Positions 52,798 to 62,642 of a stretch of DNA of 64,000 nt are shown here, piece by piece (the stretch's first letter is position 1; every line of letters begins with the position of its first letter). The DNA comes from Georgenia yuyongxinii (GTDB lineage: Bacteria; Actinomycetota; Actinomycetes; Actinomycetales; Actinomycetaceae), in the NCBI RefSeq assembly GCF_006352065.1, contig NZ_CP040915.1, forward strand, positions 3,038,001 through 3,102,000, given 5' to 3'. Both the position numbers and the translations under genes were made by a program. The notes beneath the pieces were generated by a model that saw nothing but the letters and a program-made list of their open reading frames with translations, did not search any database and had not been told where the DNA came from.

Positions 52798-55700
52798 TCG
52801 GCCTCCCGCCGGCGTCGCAGGGGCAGGGCGAGCAGCACGGTCAGGCCGAGCACGACACCCTGCACCCACGTCCACGCCGCCCCCTGCGGGCTCTCGTGCG
52901 TGACGGTCAGCGTGCCCGTGTGCGGGGGCAGCTCGAACGCCTGCCGCCAGCCCTCGGTGGTGGCGCGCAGCGGGCGGCCGTCGTACCAGGCGCGCCAGCC
53001 GGGGTCGGACCGCTCGGCCAGCACGAGCGTGCGGCCCTCAGGCCCGCGCGGCAGCACCGTGCGGATGTCCACCGCCCTGGCGTCGAGGTCATGCACCCAC
53101 GCGCCGTCGGCCACCACACGCGCCCGCGCCACTGACTTCGTGGCCCCCTCACCGTCGCCGCGGGCCACGCGCCAGATGACCCCAGAGGCGTTCTCGGTGA
53201 TCCGCTCGAGCCCGTCCGTGGCGTCCAGCCGCGCGATGAGGTCGGTGCGCTCGGCGGTGGTCGGCTCGGTGCCGGCCGGCACGTGCACCGGCTCGGGCGG
53301 GACGACGACGATGCCGACGGCGTGCGCGCCGAGCCGGACCGCAACGTCTCCAGCGCCGCCCACGGTCAGGGCTGCGACGAGGTTGGCGAGCTCGGCGTCG
53401 GCGGCGTCGGTGCGCTCGGTGACCTCCGCCGTGGGAGCGCCGCTGAGGTCCAGGGCGGCCGCGACGGTGGCCGTCTCGGTCACCTGGGCGCCGTGGCCGC
53501 GCCAGATCTCGGCGCGCACGGTGTCCCCGGCGGGCCTGAGCGCGAGCACCCGCGAGCGCAGCACGGAGGACTGCATCTCGGCGGCCACGGCGGGCACGGG
53601 GGCGCCGGCGCGGCCGTGGACGGCGAGGACCGTGGTCGGCGCGTCGGAGGTACGGACCGCGGCCAGCCAGCCGCCGGCGGTGAGCAGTGGCCCGGCGAAT
53701 GCCAGGACGCTCAGCACGCCGGCACCCACCTGGGCCCAGCCGAAGCTGCGGGTGGCCAGGGCGGCCCTGGCCCCGTCGCCGGCGCTGACGGCCGCGACGA
53801 GCAGGCCGAGGACGGCCAGGCTCAGGCCCGACCCCGCCCAGCCGCGCACGATCTCGGCGGCCCCGGTCGTCCCGGTGCCGAGGGCGACGTCGGTGCGGGC
53901 GCTTGCGAGGGCAGCGACCAGGCCGACGACGGCGACCAGCCAGCCCGCCCGGACCGCCCGCACGCGGCCGCTCCCCCGCAGCAGCGCGGCGAGGGCGGCG
54001 AGCAGCAGGCTGACGCCGCCGGCGACCAGGGCCCACTGGCCGATCACGCCAAGCGCACCGTTCGCGTCGGCCAGACCCGGGAAGCCCGGCGGCTCAACCG
54101 GCCAGCCCAGCACGCTCAGCCACGCGGCGCCGGGCACGGCGGCGTAGGCGGCGCCCGGGTCGGCGAGGAGCAGCCGCCAGCTGCCGGCGTCGACGTCGAC
54201 GTCGGAGAGTGCCGCCACGAGCACCGGCCCGAGCAGCGCCAGCGCGGGGACCGGGACGAACAGCACCCAGCGGCGGCGGCGCGGGACCACCAGCGCGAGC
54301 AGGACGGCGAGCACGATGCCGGCGGGCAGCAGCACGGGCGCCCCGGCGGCGGCGACGGCGAAGGCCAGGGCGGCGGCACCGGCTGCGGTGACGGAGCCGG
54401 CGCGGTGCCGGTCCGGCTGGGCGGCGGGGTCGGTGGAGGGCGTGGCCGGCTCGGCGGCGGGGTCGGAGGAGGTCGTCGTGGCGGGGACCCGCACCCGCTG
54501 GGCGCCCACCAGCCCCGAGAGGATGACGTCACGACGCTCGGCCCCGACGGTGCGCGCCACGCCCAGCGCCACCCAGGGCAGGGCCAGGTGAGCGAGCACG
54601 GCTCCGAGCCGCCCCTGCCCGGTGGCCAGGAGCAGCGTCGGAGCGAGTGCCCACACCAGCGCCGCCCACCCGCGCAGGGCCACCGAGCGGGTGGCCGCGC
54701 CGGCGGCGAACCAGGCGCCCAGGCCGGCGAGCGGGACCGCGACCAGCACCAGGGCGGTGATGAGCGCGTTGGCGTTCGCGCCAAACGGGGCCACCAGCAG
54801 CATGGCGACGGCGAGGACCTGCTGGAAGGGGTCGGCCGGGCCGGGGTGGCCATCGCCTGTGGGGATCCAGCTGGCGCGGGCGACGGCCCACACCTCGGTG
54901 AACGTGGCATCGGCAGGCAGCAGGGCACCGCCGGTGAGCGCGCCGGCGAGGACCGTCGGGAGGTACGCGACCAGCGCGGTCACGGTGAGCAGGAGCGTGA
55001 CGAGCGTCAGGGTGACCCGGCGACGCCGGGCCAGGGCCGCCTTCTCGGCGATCTCGAGCTCGCTGGGCGCCTCGGTGACGTGGCGTGTGGTGCTGAGCAG
55101 GCGGCGGGCGTCGCGCTTGGCGGCGCGGATCTCCCGGCCCGTGGTCAGGAGCGGGCGCAGCGCCCGCGCGGGGATGCGGCGGGTACGGCGGATCTGCCGG
55201 CGGGCGCGCCAGAGCGCGCCGGGGCGGGCGAGGACGGCGAGGACTGCGGCGATCTCGGGTCCGGCGAGGGCGAGCTCCTTGGTCGCCACACGGCCGAGCG
55301 CGCGCAGCGGGGCGAGCACCAGGAGCACCACAGCAAGCAGCGGCACGAGCGGGCCGGGCGCGGCCAGCAGGGCGTTGTAGACCTGGGCGCGGCGGCGCGG
55401 GTGGAACGAGCGGCGCACGTCCACGGCGGGCGGGGCGGGCACGGCGACGGCACCGGTCGAGCCTGCGGCGCCGCCCGGACCGCGCGCGGGGCCGACCGGG
55501 TCCGGCGCGCCGCCCTCGCTGCGCAGCCCCAGGTAAGAGGCCCGCGCGTGGTGCACGATCGCCGTCGGGACGACGACCACCCGGTACCCCGCCAGGCGCG
55601 CACGGCGGCACAGGTCCAGGCCGTCGCCGAACGGGCCGAGCACGGGGTCCGTGCCGCCCAGCTCCGTCCACACGTCCAGGCGCACCAGCGCCCCGGCGGT

Positions 55701-56450
55701 GCCGACGGCGAGGACGTCCTCGCGGTGGTCGTGCTGGCCCTGGTCGATCTCACCGGGCTCGATGTCCGCGACGCGGCGCCCGGTGCGGGTGGTGCGCAGC
55801 CCGACCTCGAGCAGCCGGTCCGGCTCGTACCAGTCACGCTGCTTGGCGCCGGCGACGGCCACGGACCGGCCGGACTCGGCGGCGTGCAGGAGCTGGTCGA
55901 GGGCGGCGGGGGCGGGCGCGGAGTCGTCGTGGAGCAGCCACAGCCACTCCGCCCGGGCCTCGCGGTCCGGCTCCCCGCCGTGGGCGCCGACGGCGCGCAT
56001 CTCCCCGGTGGTGACCGGGCTGAGCTCGCCCGTCACACCCGACCAGGCGCGCGAGCCGGTGACGCCGACGAGCGAGCGGGACGCCGTCGCGCCGACGAAC
56101 CCGCGCCGGGCCGCCTTGGCCGCGGCCCGCTCGACGAGCGTGGCGTACTCAACCAGTCCTTGGCGGACGGCGTCGCCGAATGTGCTCGCGGTCGGGGCGT
56201 GCACGACGCGGACCCGGGTGACGCCGTCGAGCCCGGCGTCGGTGACCGCCTCGTGGAGCGGGATGCCGGTGCCGAGCTCGCGGCCGGGAGCGCCGACGTC
56301 GACGACGAGGACGACGTCGGGAACGTGGGTCTGCCCCGCGATCCCGGCGAGGGTGCGGGGCAGGTAGGTGGAGACGCCGGGGCTGACCACCACGGCGAGC
56401 GTGGCCGGCCGGGCCGGGTGGTGGGACGAGGGGAAGAGCGGTGCCGCCAT
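52794..56450 (-). CDS. Large membrane glycosyltransferase family 2 protein
   Basis: 1218 residues. An N-terminal GT2 domain (~15-330: ATLAVVVSPGVSTYLPRTLAGIAGQT, WLWLLHDDSAPAPAALDQLL with the DxD-like DDS) is joined to about a dozen membrane segments and an extracytoplasmic C-terminal domain. Such proteins always precede DUF5719 in actinobacteria and are believed to act in envelope glycan assembly. ATG 56450 is 11 bp after the WhiB stop, so whiB, GT2 and DUF5719 form one operon. Confidence 0.88.
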   Translation of the reverse strand: MAAPLFPSSHHPARPATLAVVVSPGVSTYLPRTLAGIAGQTHVPDVVLVVDVGAPGRELGTGIPLHEAVTDAGLDGVTRVRVVHAPTASTFGDAVRQGLVEYATLVERAAAKAARRGFVGATASRSLVGVTGSRAWSGVTGELSPVTTGEMRAVGAHGGEPDREARAEWLWLLHDDSAPAPAALDQLLHAAESGRSVAVAGAKQRDWYEPDRLLEVGLRTTRTGRRVADIEPGEIDQGQHDHREDVLAVGTAGALVRLDVWTELGGTDPVLGPFGDGLDLCRRARLAGYRVVVVPTAIVHHARASYLGLRSEGGAPDPVGPARGPGGAAGSTGAVAVPAPPAVDVRRSFHPRRRAQVYNALLAAPGPLVPLLAVVLLVLAPLRALGRVATKELALAGPEIAAVLAVLARPGALWRARRQIRRTRRIPARALRPLLTTGREIRAAKRDARRLLSTTRHVTEAPSELEIAEKAALARRRRVTLTLVTLLLTVTALVAYLPTVLAGALTGGALLPADATFTEVWAVARASWIPTGDGHPGPADPFQQVLAVAMLLVAPFGANANALITALVLVAVPLAGLGAWFAAGAATRSVALRGWAALVWALAPTLLLATGQGRLGAVLAHLALPWVALGVARTVGAERRDVILSGLVGAQRVRVPATTTSSDPAAEPATPSTDPAAQPDRHRAGSVTAAGAAALAFAVAAAGAPVLLPAGIVLAVLLALVVPRRRRWVLFVPVPALALLGPVLVAALSDVDVDAGSWRLLLADPGAAYAAVPGAAWLSVLGWPVEPPGFPGLADANGALGVIGQWALVAGGVSLLLAALAALLRGSGRVRAVRAGWLVAVVGLVAALASARTDVALGTGTTGAAEIVRGWAGSGLSLAVLGLLVAAVSAGDGARAALATRSFGWAQVGAGVLSVLAFAGPLLTAGGWLAAVRTSDAPTTVLAVHGRAGAPVPAVAAEMQSSVLRSRVLALRPAGDTVRAEIWRGHGAQVTETATVAAALDLSGAPTAEVTERTDAADAELANLVAALTVGGAGDVAVRLGAHAVGIVVVPPEPVHVPAGTEPTTAERTDLIARLDATDGLERITENASGVIWRVARGDGEGATKSVARARVVADGAWVHDLDARAVDIRTVLPRGPEGRTLVLAERSDPGWRAWYDGRPLRATTEGWRQAFELPPHTGTLTVTHESPQGAAWTWVQGVVLGLTVLLALPLRRRREAE

Positions 56451-56461
56451 GCTGGCGGGCG

Positions 56462-56782
56462 TCAGACCGCGCGGCGCTTGAGCTTGCGACGCTCCCGCTC
56501 GGACAGGCCGCCCCAGATGCCGAACCGCTCGTCGTTGGCGAGCGCGTAGTCGAGGCACTCCGCGCGCACCTCGCAGGAGGTGCACACCCGCTTGGCCTCG
56601 CGGGTGGAGCCGCCCTTCTCGGGGAAGAACGCCTCCGGGTCGGTCTGCGCGCACAGCGCCCGGTCCTGCCAGCCGAGGACGCCGTCGTCCTCGTCCTGGA
56701 GCAGGTGGAGGACGTCGCCCCCGACCCGGTCCGGCGCCTGCAGTCCCGAGGTCAGCGGACCATCACCGAGAATGTTCCACAT
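56462..56782 (-). CDS. whiB2: WhiB-family regulator, WhiB2/WhmD-like
   Basis: About 106 residues from ATG 56782. The four Fe-S cysteines lie in ALCAQTDPEAFFPEKGG...KRVCTSCEVRAECL, followed by the G[IV]WGG turn FGIWGGLSERERRKLKRR. The sequence between is almost identical to mycobacterial WhmD (cell division/septation). An in-frame ATG at 56821 would lie only a few bases from the predicted transcription start, so I favour 56782, which has GAGGGGA at ten bases. First gene of the operon with GT2 and DUF5719. Confidence 0.92.
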   Translation of the reverse strand: MWNILGDGPLTSGLQAPDRVGGDVLHLLQDEDDGVLGWQDRALCAQTDPEAFFPEKGGSTREAKRVCTSCEVRAECLDYALANDERFGIWGGLSERERRKLKRRAV

Positions 56783-56835
56783 AATTTCTAGTTCCCCTCG
56801 TACCGCGACCGAATCTCTCATCAAGCTCTCACCGA

Positions 56836-56864
56836 ATTACACGCGTGTCATCCGTTCCCGTCAA
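56836..56864 (-). promoter_or_regulatory. Candidate whiB promoter
   Basis: Minus-strand TTGACG (56864-56859), 17-bp spacer, TGTAAT (56841-56836), close to the actinobacterial vegetative consensus. Transcription would start near 56829, giving a leader of about 47 bases to ATG 56782. Confidence 0.7.
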
Positions 56865-57122
56865 GCGGTTCGGTGCTATCGGGGGCCGGCAATTTGTGCT
56901 CAAGCCCGAGGAATGCGGCGTGTCGCCCGCGTGTCGCTGCCGCGGTGACCGAATTGTTATGGACAGGTGACGACGTGTTCCGGAAATGCGCACGCTGCCA
57001 GGAAGATCTCGCACGCGGCCAGGAGGGATGTGACGAGGATATCGGCCGGTCGCGTTCCCACACCTTGGACGGCGGGCACGAGGGCCCGGGACGGGCTCGG
57101 ACGAGCCCTTAGGCTGGCGGGC

Positions 57123-57938
57123 ATGAGCTTTCCCGAGACGCTTCCTGGCCAGCTGCTCACCTCGTTCACCGGTGGGGACACGACCAGCCCGCGCCTGACC
57201 TGGTACGGCGCCGACGGCGAGCGGACCGAGCTCTCCGGCCGCGTGCTGGCCAACTGGGTCACCAAGGCCTCGAACCTCCTGGTCGAGGAGGCCGACGCCG
57301 AGCCGGGCACCAAGGTCGTGCTCGACCTGCCCGTGCACTGGCGGGCGCTGGTGTGGGCGCTGGCCTCGTGGACCTGCGGCGCGCAGCTCCTGCTGCCCGG
57401 CGCGGAGGACGTCGTGGAGGACAGCGAGGAGGGCCCCGACGTCGTCGTCACCCACCGCCCCGGCGAGGCGCCGGGCGAGGACCACGCCGACCTCGTGCTG
57501 GCCGTCGCGCTGCCGGCGTTGGCGCGGGAGTGGGACGGCGAGGAGCTGCCCTCGGGTGTGGTTGACGCCGCCGCCGAGGTCATGACGTTCGGGGACGTCC
57601 TCGGGTACGTCAGCGAGCCCGAGGACGACGACGTCGCCCTGGTGGGTGACGACCTCGAGGCCACCTTCGGCGAGCTCGCCACGTGGGCCGCCGGGACCGG
57701 CGAGCTCGCACCCGGCGCGTCCGACGGCGAGGACGACGAGGAGGACGAGCCCGACGAGCACGGCGACGTCCGGCGCGCGGTGCGGGTGCTCGTCTCTCCC
57801 CGCGGGATGGAGCAGCTGCTCGAGCAGGCGCTGGCGGTGTGGCAGGCGGGCGGGTCGCTCGTGCTCGCCGAGCCGGGCACGCCGGCGGACAAGCTGGCGC
57901 GGATCGCGGACGAGGAGCGGGTGGAGCTGCGCTGGTAG
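57123..57938 (+). CDS. TIGR03089 family protein (AMP-ligase-related)
   Basis: 271 residues. Resembles a shortened acyl-AMP-forming ligase: GDTTSPRLTWYGADGERTELSGRVLANWVTKASNLLVEE, then LDLPVHWRALVWALASWTCGAQLLLP, with no ATP-binding STG motif. In many actinobacteria it stands among envelope/rhamnose genes (near the LCP and rml genes in mycobacteria). An acidic insert (DGEDDEEDEPDEHGD) lies at ~204-218. Its stop abuts that of the convergent GT4 gene with no base between. Confidence 0.87.
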   Translation: MSFPETLPGQLLTSFTGGDTTSPRLTWYGADGERTELSGRVLANWVTKASNLLVEEADAEPGTKVVLDLPVHWRALVWALASWTCGAQLLLPGAEDVVEDSEEGPDVVVTHRPGEAPGEDHADLVLAVALPALAREWDGEELPSGVVDAAAEVMTFGDVLGYVSEPEDDDVALVGDDLEATFGELATWAAGTGELAPGASDGEDDEEDEPDEHGDVRRAVRVLVSPRGMEQLLEQALAVWQAGGSLVLAEPGTPADKLARIADEERVELRW

Positions 57939-59135
57939 CTACCGGCCGCCACCTCCGGCGAGGCGCAGGAGGATGTCCCGGTACCGGGCCCCGACGGCGG
58001 TGATGGAGTACTCGCGGGCGCGCTCCGCGGCCGCCTCACCCAGGCGCCCGCGGACGGTGGGATCGCCTGCCAGGCGCGCGATGGCCTGCCGGAGGCGGTC
58101 CTCGTCGCCCGGCGGCACGAGGAGGCCGGAGTCGCCGTCGGCAACAGCCTCGTTCAGCCCCGGCAGGTTCGACGCGATGACCGGCAGGCCGGTGCTCATC
58201 GCCTCCAGGAGCACGACCGGCAGGCCGTCCTGGTCTCCGGAGGCGGCCGGCACCGACGGCACCACGACGACGTCCGCCGCGGCGTAGGCGGCACGGACCT
58301 GCGTGCGGCCGAGCTGCCCGGCGAAGGTCACCGGCAGGCCGGTCGCCTGCCGCTCGAGCGGGGCACGCAACGGCCCGTCCCCCACGATCGTCAGCGTGAC
58401 CGTCCCGGGCGCCATGGCGCGCAGCGCGTCCAGCAGGACGCCCACGCCCTTCTTCTCCACGAGCCGGCCCACGAACAGCAGGCGGCACGGCCCGTCGGCC
58501 GTCGCGGGCTCGCGGGGCGTCCCTGGGGGCAGCGCCGCCCCCATCGGCTCGACGCTCACGGGGAGGTGGTCACCTGCGAGCGCGCGGACGGTCTCGGCCA
58601 TCTGCTCGTTGACGACGGTGATGTGGCCGGCGCGGCCTGCCACCCACGCCTTCAGCCTTCGCAGGACGGAGGTGTCGAGCGCGTACAGGTCGCCGCCATG
58701 GGTGGTCACCAGCCGGGGCACCGCCTGGCCGACCAGCGTCGCCACCAGCCCCTGCGGCACGATCCAGTGCGCGTGGACCACGTCGGGCCGGAAGCGGCGC
58801 ACGGCTCGCCGGGCCGCGAGAGCCTCGGCCAGCACGAAGGCGGGTACCTGAATCCACCGCGACCGTCGGGCCCGCAAGTTCTCGATGATGGCACCGACGG
58901 CGAGATCCTCCCACCGGCGCGGGAAGTAGGGGAACCGCAGCACGCGCACACCTGAGACCACCTCACGGGTGGGAGCACCCGGCACGCGCGGGACGAGGAC
59001 GAGGGTGTCGAACACCTCGGCCATCTCCACGGCGAGGTCGCGCACGAAGGCCGGGGTGCCGTCGTCGTCGCATCCAGGAAAGGTCGAGGCGAGGACGAGC
59101 AGGCGCGGTCGCGTCGCTGCGTCAGGCGGGTTCAT
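57939..59135 (-). CDS. Glycosyltransferase family 4
   Basis: 398 residues, GT-B fold. N-terminal acceptor half: LVLASTFPGCDDDGTPAFVRDLAVEM and DVVHAHWIVPQGLVATLV. C-terminal donor half: LLFVGRLVEKKGVGVLLDAL and the donor-site DGLPVVLLEAMSTGLPVIASNLPGLNEAV (family E-x7-E region). It probably transfers a hexose to a lipid- or polymer-linked acceptor. Convergent with TIGR03089, and 43 bp downstream of the subtilisin gene on the same strand. Confidence 0.92.
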   Translation of the reverse strand: MNPPDAATRPRLLVLASTFPGCDDDGTPAFVRDLAVEMAEVFDTLVLVPRVPGAPTREVVSGVRVLRFPYFPRRWEDLAVGAIIENLRARRSRWIQVPAFVLAEALAARRAVRRFRPDVVHAHWIVPQGLVATLVGQAVPRLVTTHGGDLYALDTSVLRRLKAWVAGRAGHITVVNEQMAETVRALAGDHLPVSVEPMGAALPPGTPREPATADGPCRLLFVGRLVEKKGVGVLLDALRAMAPGTVTLTIVGDGPLRAPLERQATGLPVTFAGQLGRTQVRAAYAAADVVVVPSVPAASGDQDGLPVVLLEAMSTGLPVIASNLPGLNEAVADGDSGLLVPPGDEDRLRQAIARLAGDPTVRGRLGEAAAERAREYSITAVGARYRDILLRLAGGGGR

Positions 59136-59178
59136 GGCCGCACTCTCCCACGGGCCTTCGGCGCCGTTGGACGGTTCG

Positions 59179-61257
59179 CTAGCTGCGGCGGACACCGAGG
59201 GTGTCCTTGCCGTCCGCGTCCCAGTCCCCCACCAGCACCTCGTCCCCGGCGCGGCCGTACGCGACGGTCACGTCGGCGGCGCCGGACGTCATGGAGTTGC
59301 GCAGGTGATACCAGATGCCGCGGCGCACCCCGACCGTGTCGGCCCCAACGCCGTCCCAGTCACCGACGATGAGAATGTCGCCGCTCCGCCCGTACGCGAC
59401 GATCTTGTCCGCCGGGCCGGAGGTCATGGTGTCGCGCACATGCACCAGCGGGCCGCGGCGCACGGCAAGAGTGTCGGTGCCGTTTCCGTCCCAGTCCCCC
59501 ACCAGCACCTGGTCCTCGGGCCGTCCGTAGAGCACCACCTCGTCCGCGGCGCCCGGGGTGAGCGAGTTCCTGATGAAGTAGTGCGCGCCGCGACGCACGG
59601 CAAGAGTGTCGGTGCCGTCACCGTCCCAGTCCCCCACCAGGACCACATCGCCGGGTCGTCCGTACATGACCACGCGGTCGGCGCCGCCCGTGGAGTTGGC
59701 GTTGCGCAGGTGGTACGCCTTGCCGCGGCGCGCGGCCATGGTGTCGGCGCCGTCGCCGTCCCAGTCACCGACGAGCACCTCGTCGTCCGCCCGCCCGAAG
59801 TCGAACCGAACATCCGCGGTTCCCGTGAAGGCGTTGTTGAGCAGGAAGTCCGCGGGCTCGTCGGGACGTCGGGATCTGCTCGGCGGCGCCGTGCCGCCGG
59901 CCGCGGATGCGGGTGCGGCGTAGAGCAGCCGCTTGGGGTCCCCCGCCCACCCGGGGCCGGGGTCTACCGCGGTGGCGCCGGCCATGATCGCGGCGGCCAC
60001 CTGCGCCGGGGTCAGCTGCGCCGCCGCACCGAGGAGGCGCGCCGCCACGCCGGCGACATGCGGGGCCGCCATCGACGTGCCGGTGCCGTGGGCCGCGGCC
60101 GTGTCGGAGCCGGCGAACGCCGAGAGGATGTGGTCTCCCGGCGCGTAGATGTCAGCGCAGCCGCCGTGGTTGGACACGGCCAGGCGCCGGTCGTCCCGCG
60201 TCGAGGCGATGACGGTGAGGGCCTGAGGGGCGCGGGCGGGGCTGACCTGGCAGGCGGGCACACCGTCGTTCCCGCCGGCGGTCACCACCGTGATGTTGTC
60301 CGCGACCATCGCGTTGACAGCGGCGTCCAGCGCGCTGCTCGGCTCGCCGGCGATGCTCATGTTGACGACGGCGGGCCTGGCGGCGTCGTGGTCCGCCACG
60401 ATCCACCGCGTGGCCTCGATGACCGCGGAGTCGGTGCCCTCGCCGGCACAGTCCAGCACCCGCACGGGCACCAACGTGACGGCCTTCGCCACACCGTACG
60501 CGTCGCCGCCGACGATGCCGGACACGTGGGTGCCGTGCCCGTTGCAGTCCGACGTGCCGCGCCCGTCCGCGATCGCGGTGTACCCCCGGCCCACCCGACC
60601 CGCGAACGCGGTGTGGGTGGCGCGGATGCCGGTGTCCATGACATAGACGGTCACGCCCGCGCCCGTGGTGTCGAACGAGTAGCTGCCGTCCAGGCCTCGC
60701 CGCTGGTCAATGCGGTCGAGGCCCCACGGCGCACCTTCCTGACGGCCGCTTGCCCGGACGTCGCCGGCCGTGACGAACGCGTCGTCGTGCGTGGGCACCG
60801 ACACGGTGCGGTCGGGCTCGGCCCACTTCACGTGCGGTGAGCTCGCGAGCTGCGCGGCGATCTCCTCGGCCGCCTCACGGCTCACCGGCTCGCCGAGCTC
60901 GACCGTGCGCAGCCCGAGGCCGAGCTCGTCGCCGGGCACCAGCTCCGTGTCGGGCACCTCCGCCGCTCCCGTGGCCACGCCGGGTGCCTCGGTCAGCGCC
61001 ACGCCGGGCTCATAGGCGACGATGAGGTCCGTCACCTCGCCCGCGCCCGACGGCGGAGCCCCGGTGGAGTCGGTGGCGACGGCTGCGCCAGGGACCGCCA
61101 GGCCGTCGGCTGCGCCGGCGGGCACCACTGCCGCACCGGCAGGCACGGCGCCCGCCGCGGTGAGCAGCATGGAGGCCACCAGTCCGGCAGCGACGACGGC
61201 GCGGCGCACCCGCCGAGGAAGCCGCTCCGGCTGCCGGCGGTCGTCGGCCGCGGCCAT
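59179..61257 (-). CDS. Secreted subtilisin-family (S8) protease with five C-terminal GDWDGDG repeats
   Basis: 692 residues. Signal peptide (ARG-rich, then VVAAGLVASMLLTAAGAVPAGAA), I9-type propeptide (~70-135), and S8 catalytic domain: Asp in VYVMDTGIR, His in DCNGHGTHVSG, Ser in GTGTSMAAPHVAG. The domain resembles fungal proteinase K types (RVLDCAGEGTDS). From ~465 to the end five repeats of about 45 residues follow (YGRxxDxVLVGDWDGDGxDTLAVRRG), which are FG-GAP-like and probably bind Ca2+ or the cell surface. A secreted or surface protease. Confidence 0.92.
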   Translation of the reverse strand: MAAADDRRQPERLPRRVRRAVVAAGLVASMLLTAAGAVPAGAAVVPAGAADGLAVPGAAVATDSTGAPPSGAGEVTDLIVAYEPGVALTEAPGVATGAAEVPDTELVPGDELGLGLRTVELGEPVSREAAEEIAAQLASSPHVKWAEPDRTVSVPTHDDAFVTAGDVRASGRQEGAPWGLDRIDQRRGLDGSYSFDTTGAGVTVYVMDTGIRATHTAFAGRVGRGYTAIADGRGTSDCNGHGTHVSGIVGGDAYGVAKAVTLVPVRVLDCAGEGTDSAVIEATRWIVADHDAARPAVVNMSIAGEPSSALDAAVNAMVADNITVVTAGGNDGVPACQVSPARAPQALTVIASTRDDRRLAVSNHGGCADIYAPGDHILSAFAGSDTAAAHGTGTSMAAPHVAGVAARLLGAAAQLTPAQVAAAIMAGATAVDPGPGWAGDPKRLLYAAPASAAGGTAPPSRSRRPDEPADFLLNNAFTGTADVRFDFGRADDEVLVGDWDGDGADTMAARRGKAYHLRNANSTGGADRVVMYGRPGDVVLVGDWDGDGTDTLAVRRGAHYFIRNSLTPGAADEVVLYGRPEDQVLVGDWDGNGTDTLAVRRGPLVHVRDTMTSGPADKIVAYGRSGDILIVGDWDGVGADTVGVRRGIWYHLRNSMTSGAADVTVAYGRAGDEVLVGDWDADGKDTLGVRRS

Positions 61258-61377
61258 GCGCTCATCCCTTCAGCAGGTGGAGGCGCCGGAAGGTGGAGGC
61301 GCCGGGCGCCTCGAGGTGCCCAGGACCTCGCCAGGCTAACCGGAGCGATGGCGTCCGAAGATGAGCGACACCCGCTC

Positions 61378-62580
61378 TCAGGGGACGTCCGCCTGGACGA
61401 GCGTGCCGGTGCCATGGACGCTTACAGGGCCCTCGTCCGAGCGGACGAATATCGCCTCACCGCGCTCGAGCACCGTGCGTTCACCATCGGCGCCCACATC
61501 CACCCGGCCGTCGAGGCACAGGAGGATGCGCGGGCCCCGCCCGGGCAACGGGTGCGGCGAAGCATCCGGCAGGTCGGCGAGGTCGGTGACCGACAGCTCG
61601 AAGTCGTCCACCGGGGCGTAGTACACGCGGGTCGCGCCGTGGAACACCTCGGGAGCGGGCCGGATCGGCGGGGCGGCCACGTAGTCCACGCACTCGAGCA
61701 TCTCCGGGACGTCGATGTGCTTCGAGGTCAGGCCGGCACGCAGGACGTTGTCCGAGGACGCCATGATCTCCACGCCCAGCCCCGACAGGTAGGCGTGCAC
61801 GCCGCCGGCGGGCACGAACAGCGCGTCGCCTGGCTGCAGGGTCACCGGGTTCAGCAGCAAGGAGGCCACCACGCCGGGGTCGCCGGGGTAGGTCTCCGCG
61901 AGCGCCACCACGGTGCCGTCGGCGCGGGGGGACGGCGAGCCGTTGACCAGCCGTTCGGCGCACGCCCCGGCGACCTCCTGGACCTGGGTCAGCGAGGGGC
62001 GAGTGGCCTCGTCGAGCAGGGTGGTGAACACGGTCCGCACGCCCGCTGCCGTCGGCTCCGCCCGGAGCGCGGCGTGCAACCGACGGGCGAGCGGGGTCTC
62101 CAGCCCCGCGAACAGCTCCGCGGCGCGGCGCGGCGCGCGGAACCCGCACATCGCCTCGAAGGTGGTCAGGGCGTAGACCAGCTCCGGCTTGTGATTTGGG
62201 TCGCGGTAGTTCCGCTCAGGCGCGTCCCGGGGGATCCCGGCGGCGTCCTCGGCGGCGAACCGCTCCCGGGCACGTTCGAGGCTCGGGTGGACCTGCAACG
62301 ACAGGGGCCGGGCCGGGGCGATGAGCTTGAGGAGGTAGGGCAGGCGGGGGCCGAACCGGGTGACGACGTCCTCGCCGAGCGTTCCCATCGGGTCGGCACC
62401 GATGAGCGCTTCGAGGTCCGCCGGCGCGCGGGGGCTGAGGACGGGTGCCGGGGCGGCCGGATGCGCACCGAACCAGAGCTCGGCCACGGGTGTGCCGTCC
62501 GGCCGCTCCCCCAGCAGCTGCGGGATCGAGTCGGCCGAACCCCACGCGTAGTCGCGCCTGACGCCCCGGAGTCTCAGCAC
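61378..62580 (-). CDS. manA: Mannose-6-phosphate isomerase, class I
   Basis: 400 residues. Converts fructose-6-P to mannose-6-P for GDP-mannose and glycan synthesis. Visible zinc-site residues: SLQVHPS (His), [25 protein letters not shown] (His, Glu), and [35 protein letters not shown] (His). GTG start at 62580. Divergent from rmlA. Confidence 0.95.
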   Translation of the reverse strand: MLRLRGVRRDYAWGSADSIPQLLGERPDGTPVAELWFGAHPAAPAPVLSPRAPADLEALIGADPMGTLGEDVVTRFGPRLPYLLKLIAPARPLSLQVHPSLERARERFAAEDAAGIPRDAPERNYRDPNHKPELVYALTTFEAMCGFRAPRRAAELFAGLETPLARRLHAALRAEPTAAGVRTVFTTLLDEATRPSLTQVQEVAGACAERLVNGSPSPRADGTVVALAETYPGDPGVVASLLLNPVTLQPGDALFVPAGGVHAYLSGLGVEIMASSDNVLRAGLTSKHIDVPEMLECVDYVAAPPIRPAPEVFHGATRVYYAPVDDFELSVTDLADLPDASPHPLPGRGPRILLCLDGRVDVGADGERTVLERGEAIFVRSDEGPVSVHGTGTLVQADVP

Positions 62581-62642
62581 CCTCGTCCCTTCCTTTGCAT
62601 CCGAATCTCACCGTAACGCCGGCCGTAGGCAAGAATGGACGG

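Noticed and set aside
52900-56549. Very long open frames on the plus strand opposite the GT2 gene
   Set aside because: Third-position GC bias of the true minus-strand gene keeps the antisense frames open. Their composition is Arg/Gly/Ala-rich without motifs.
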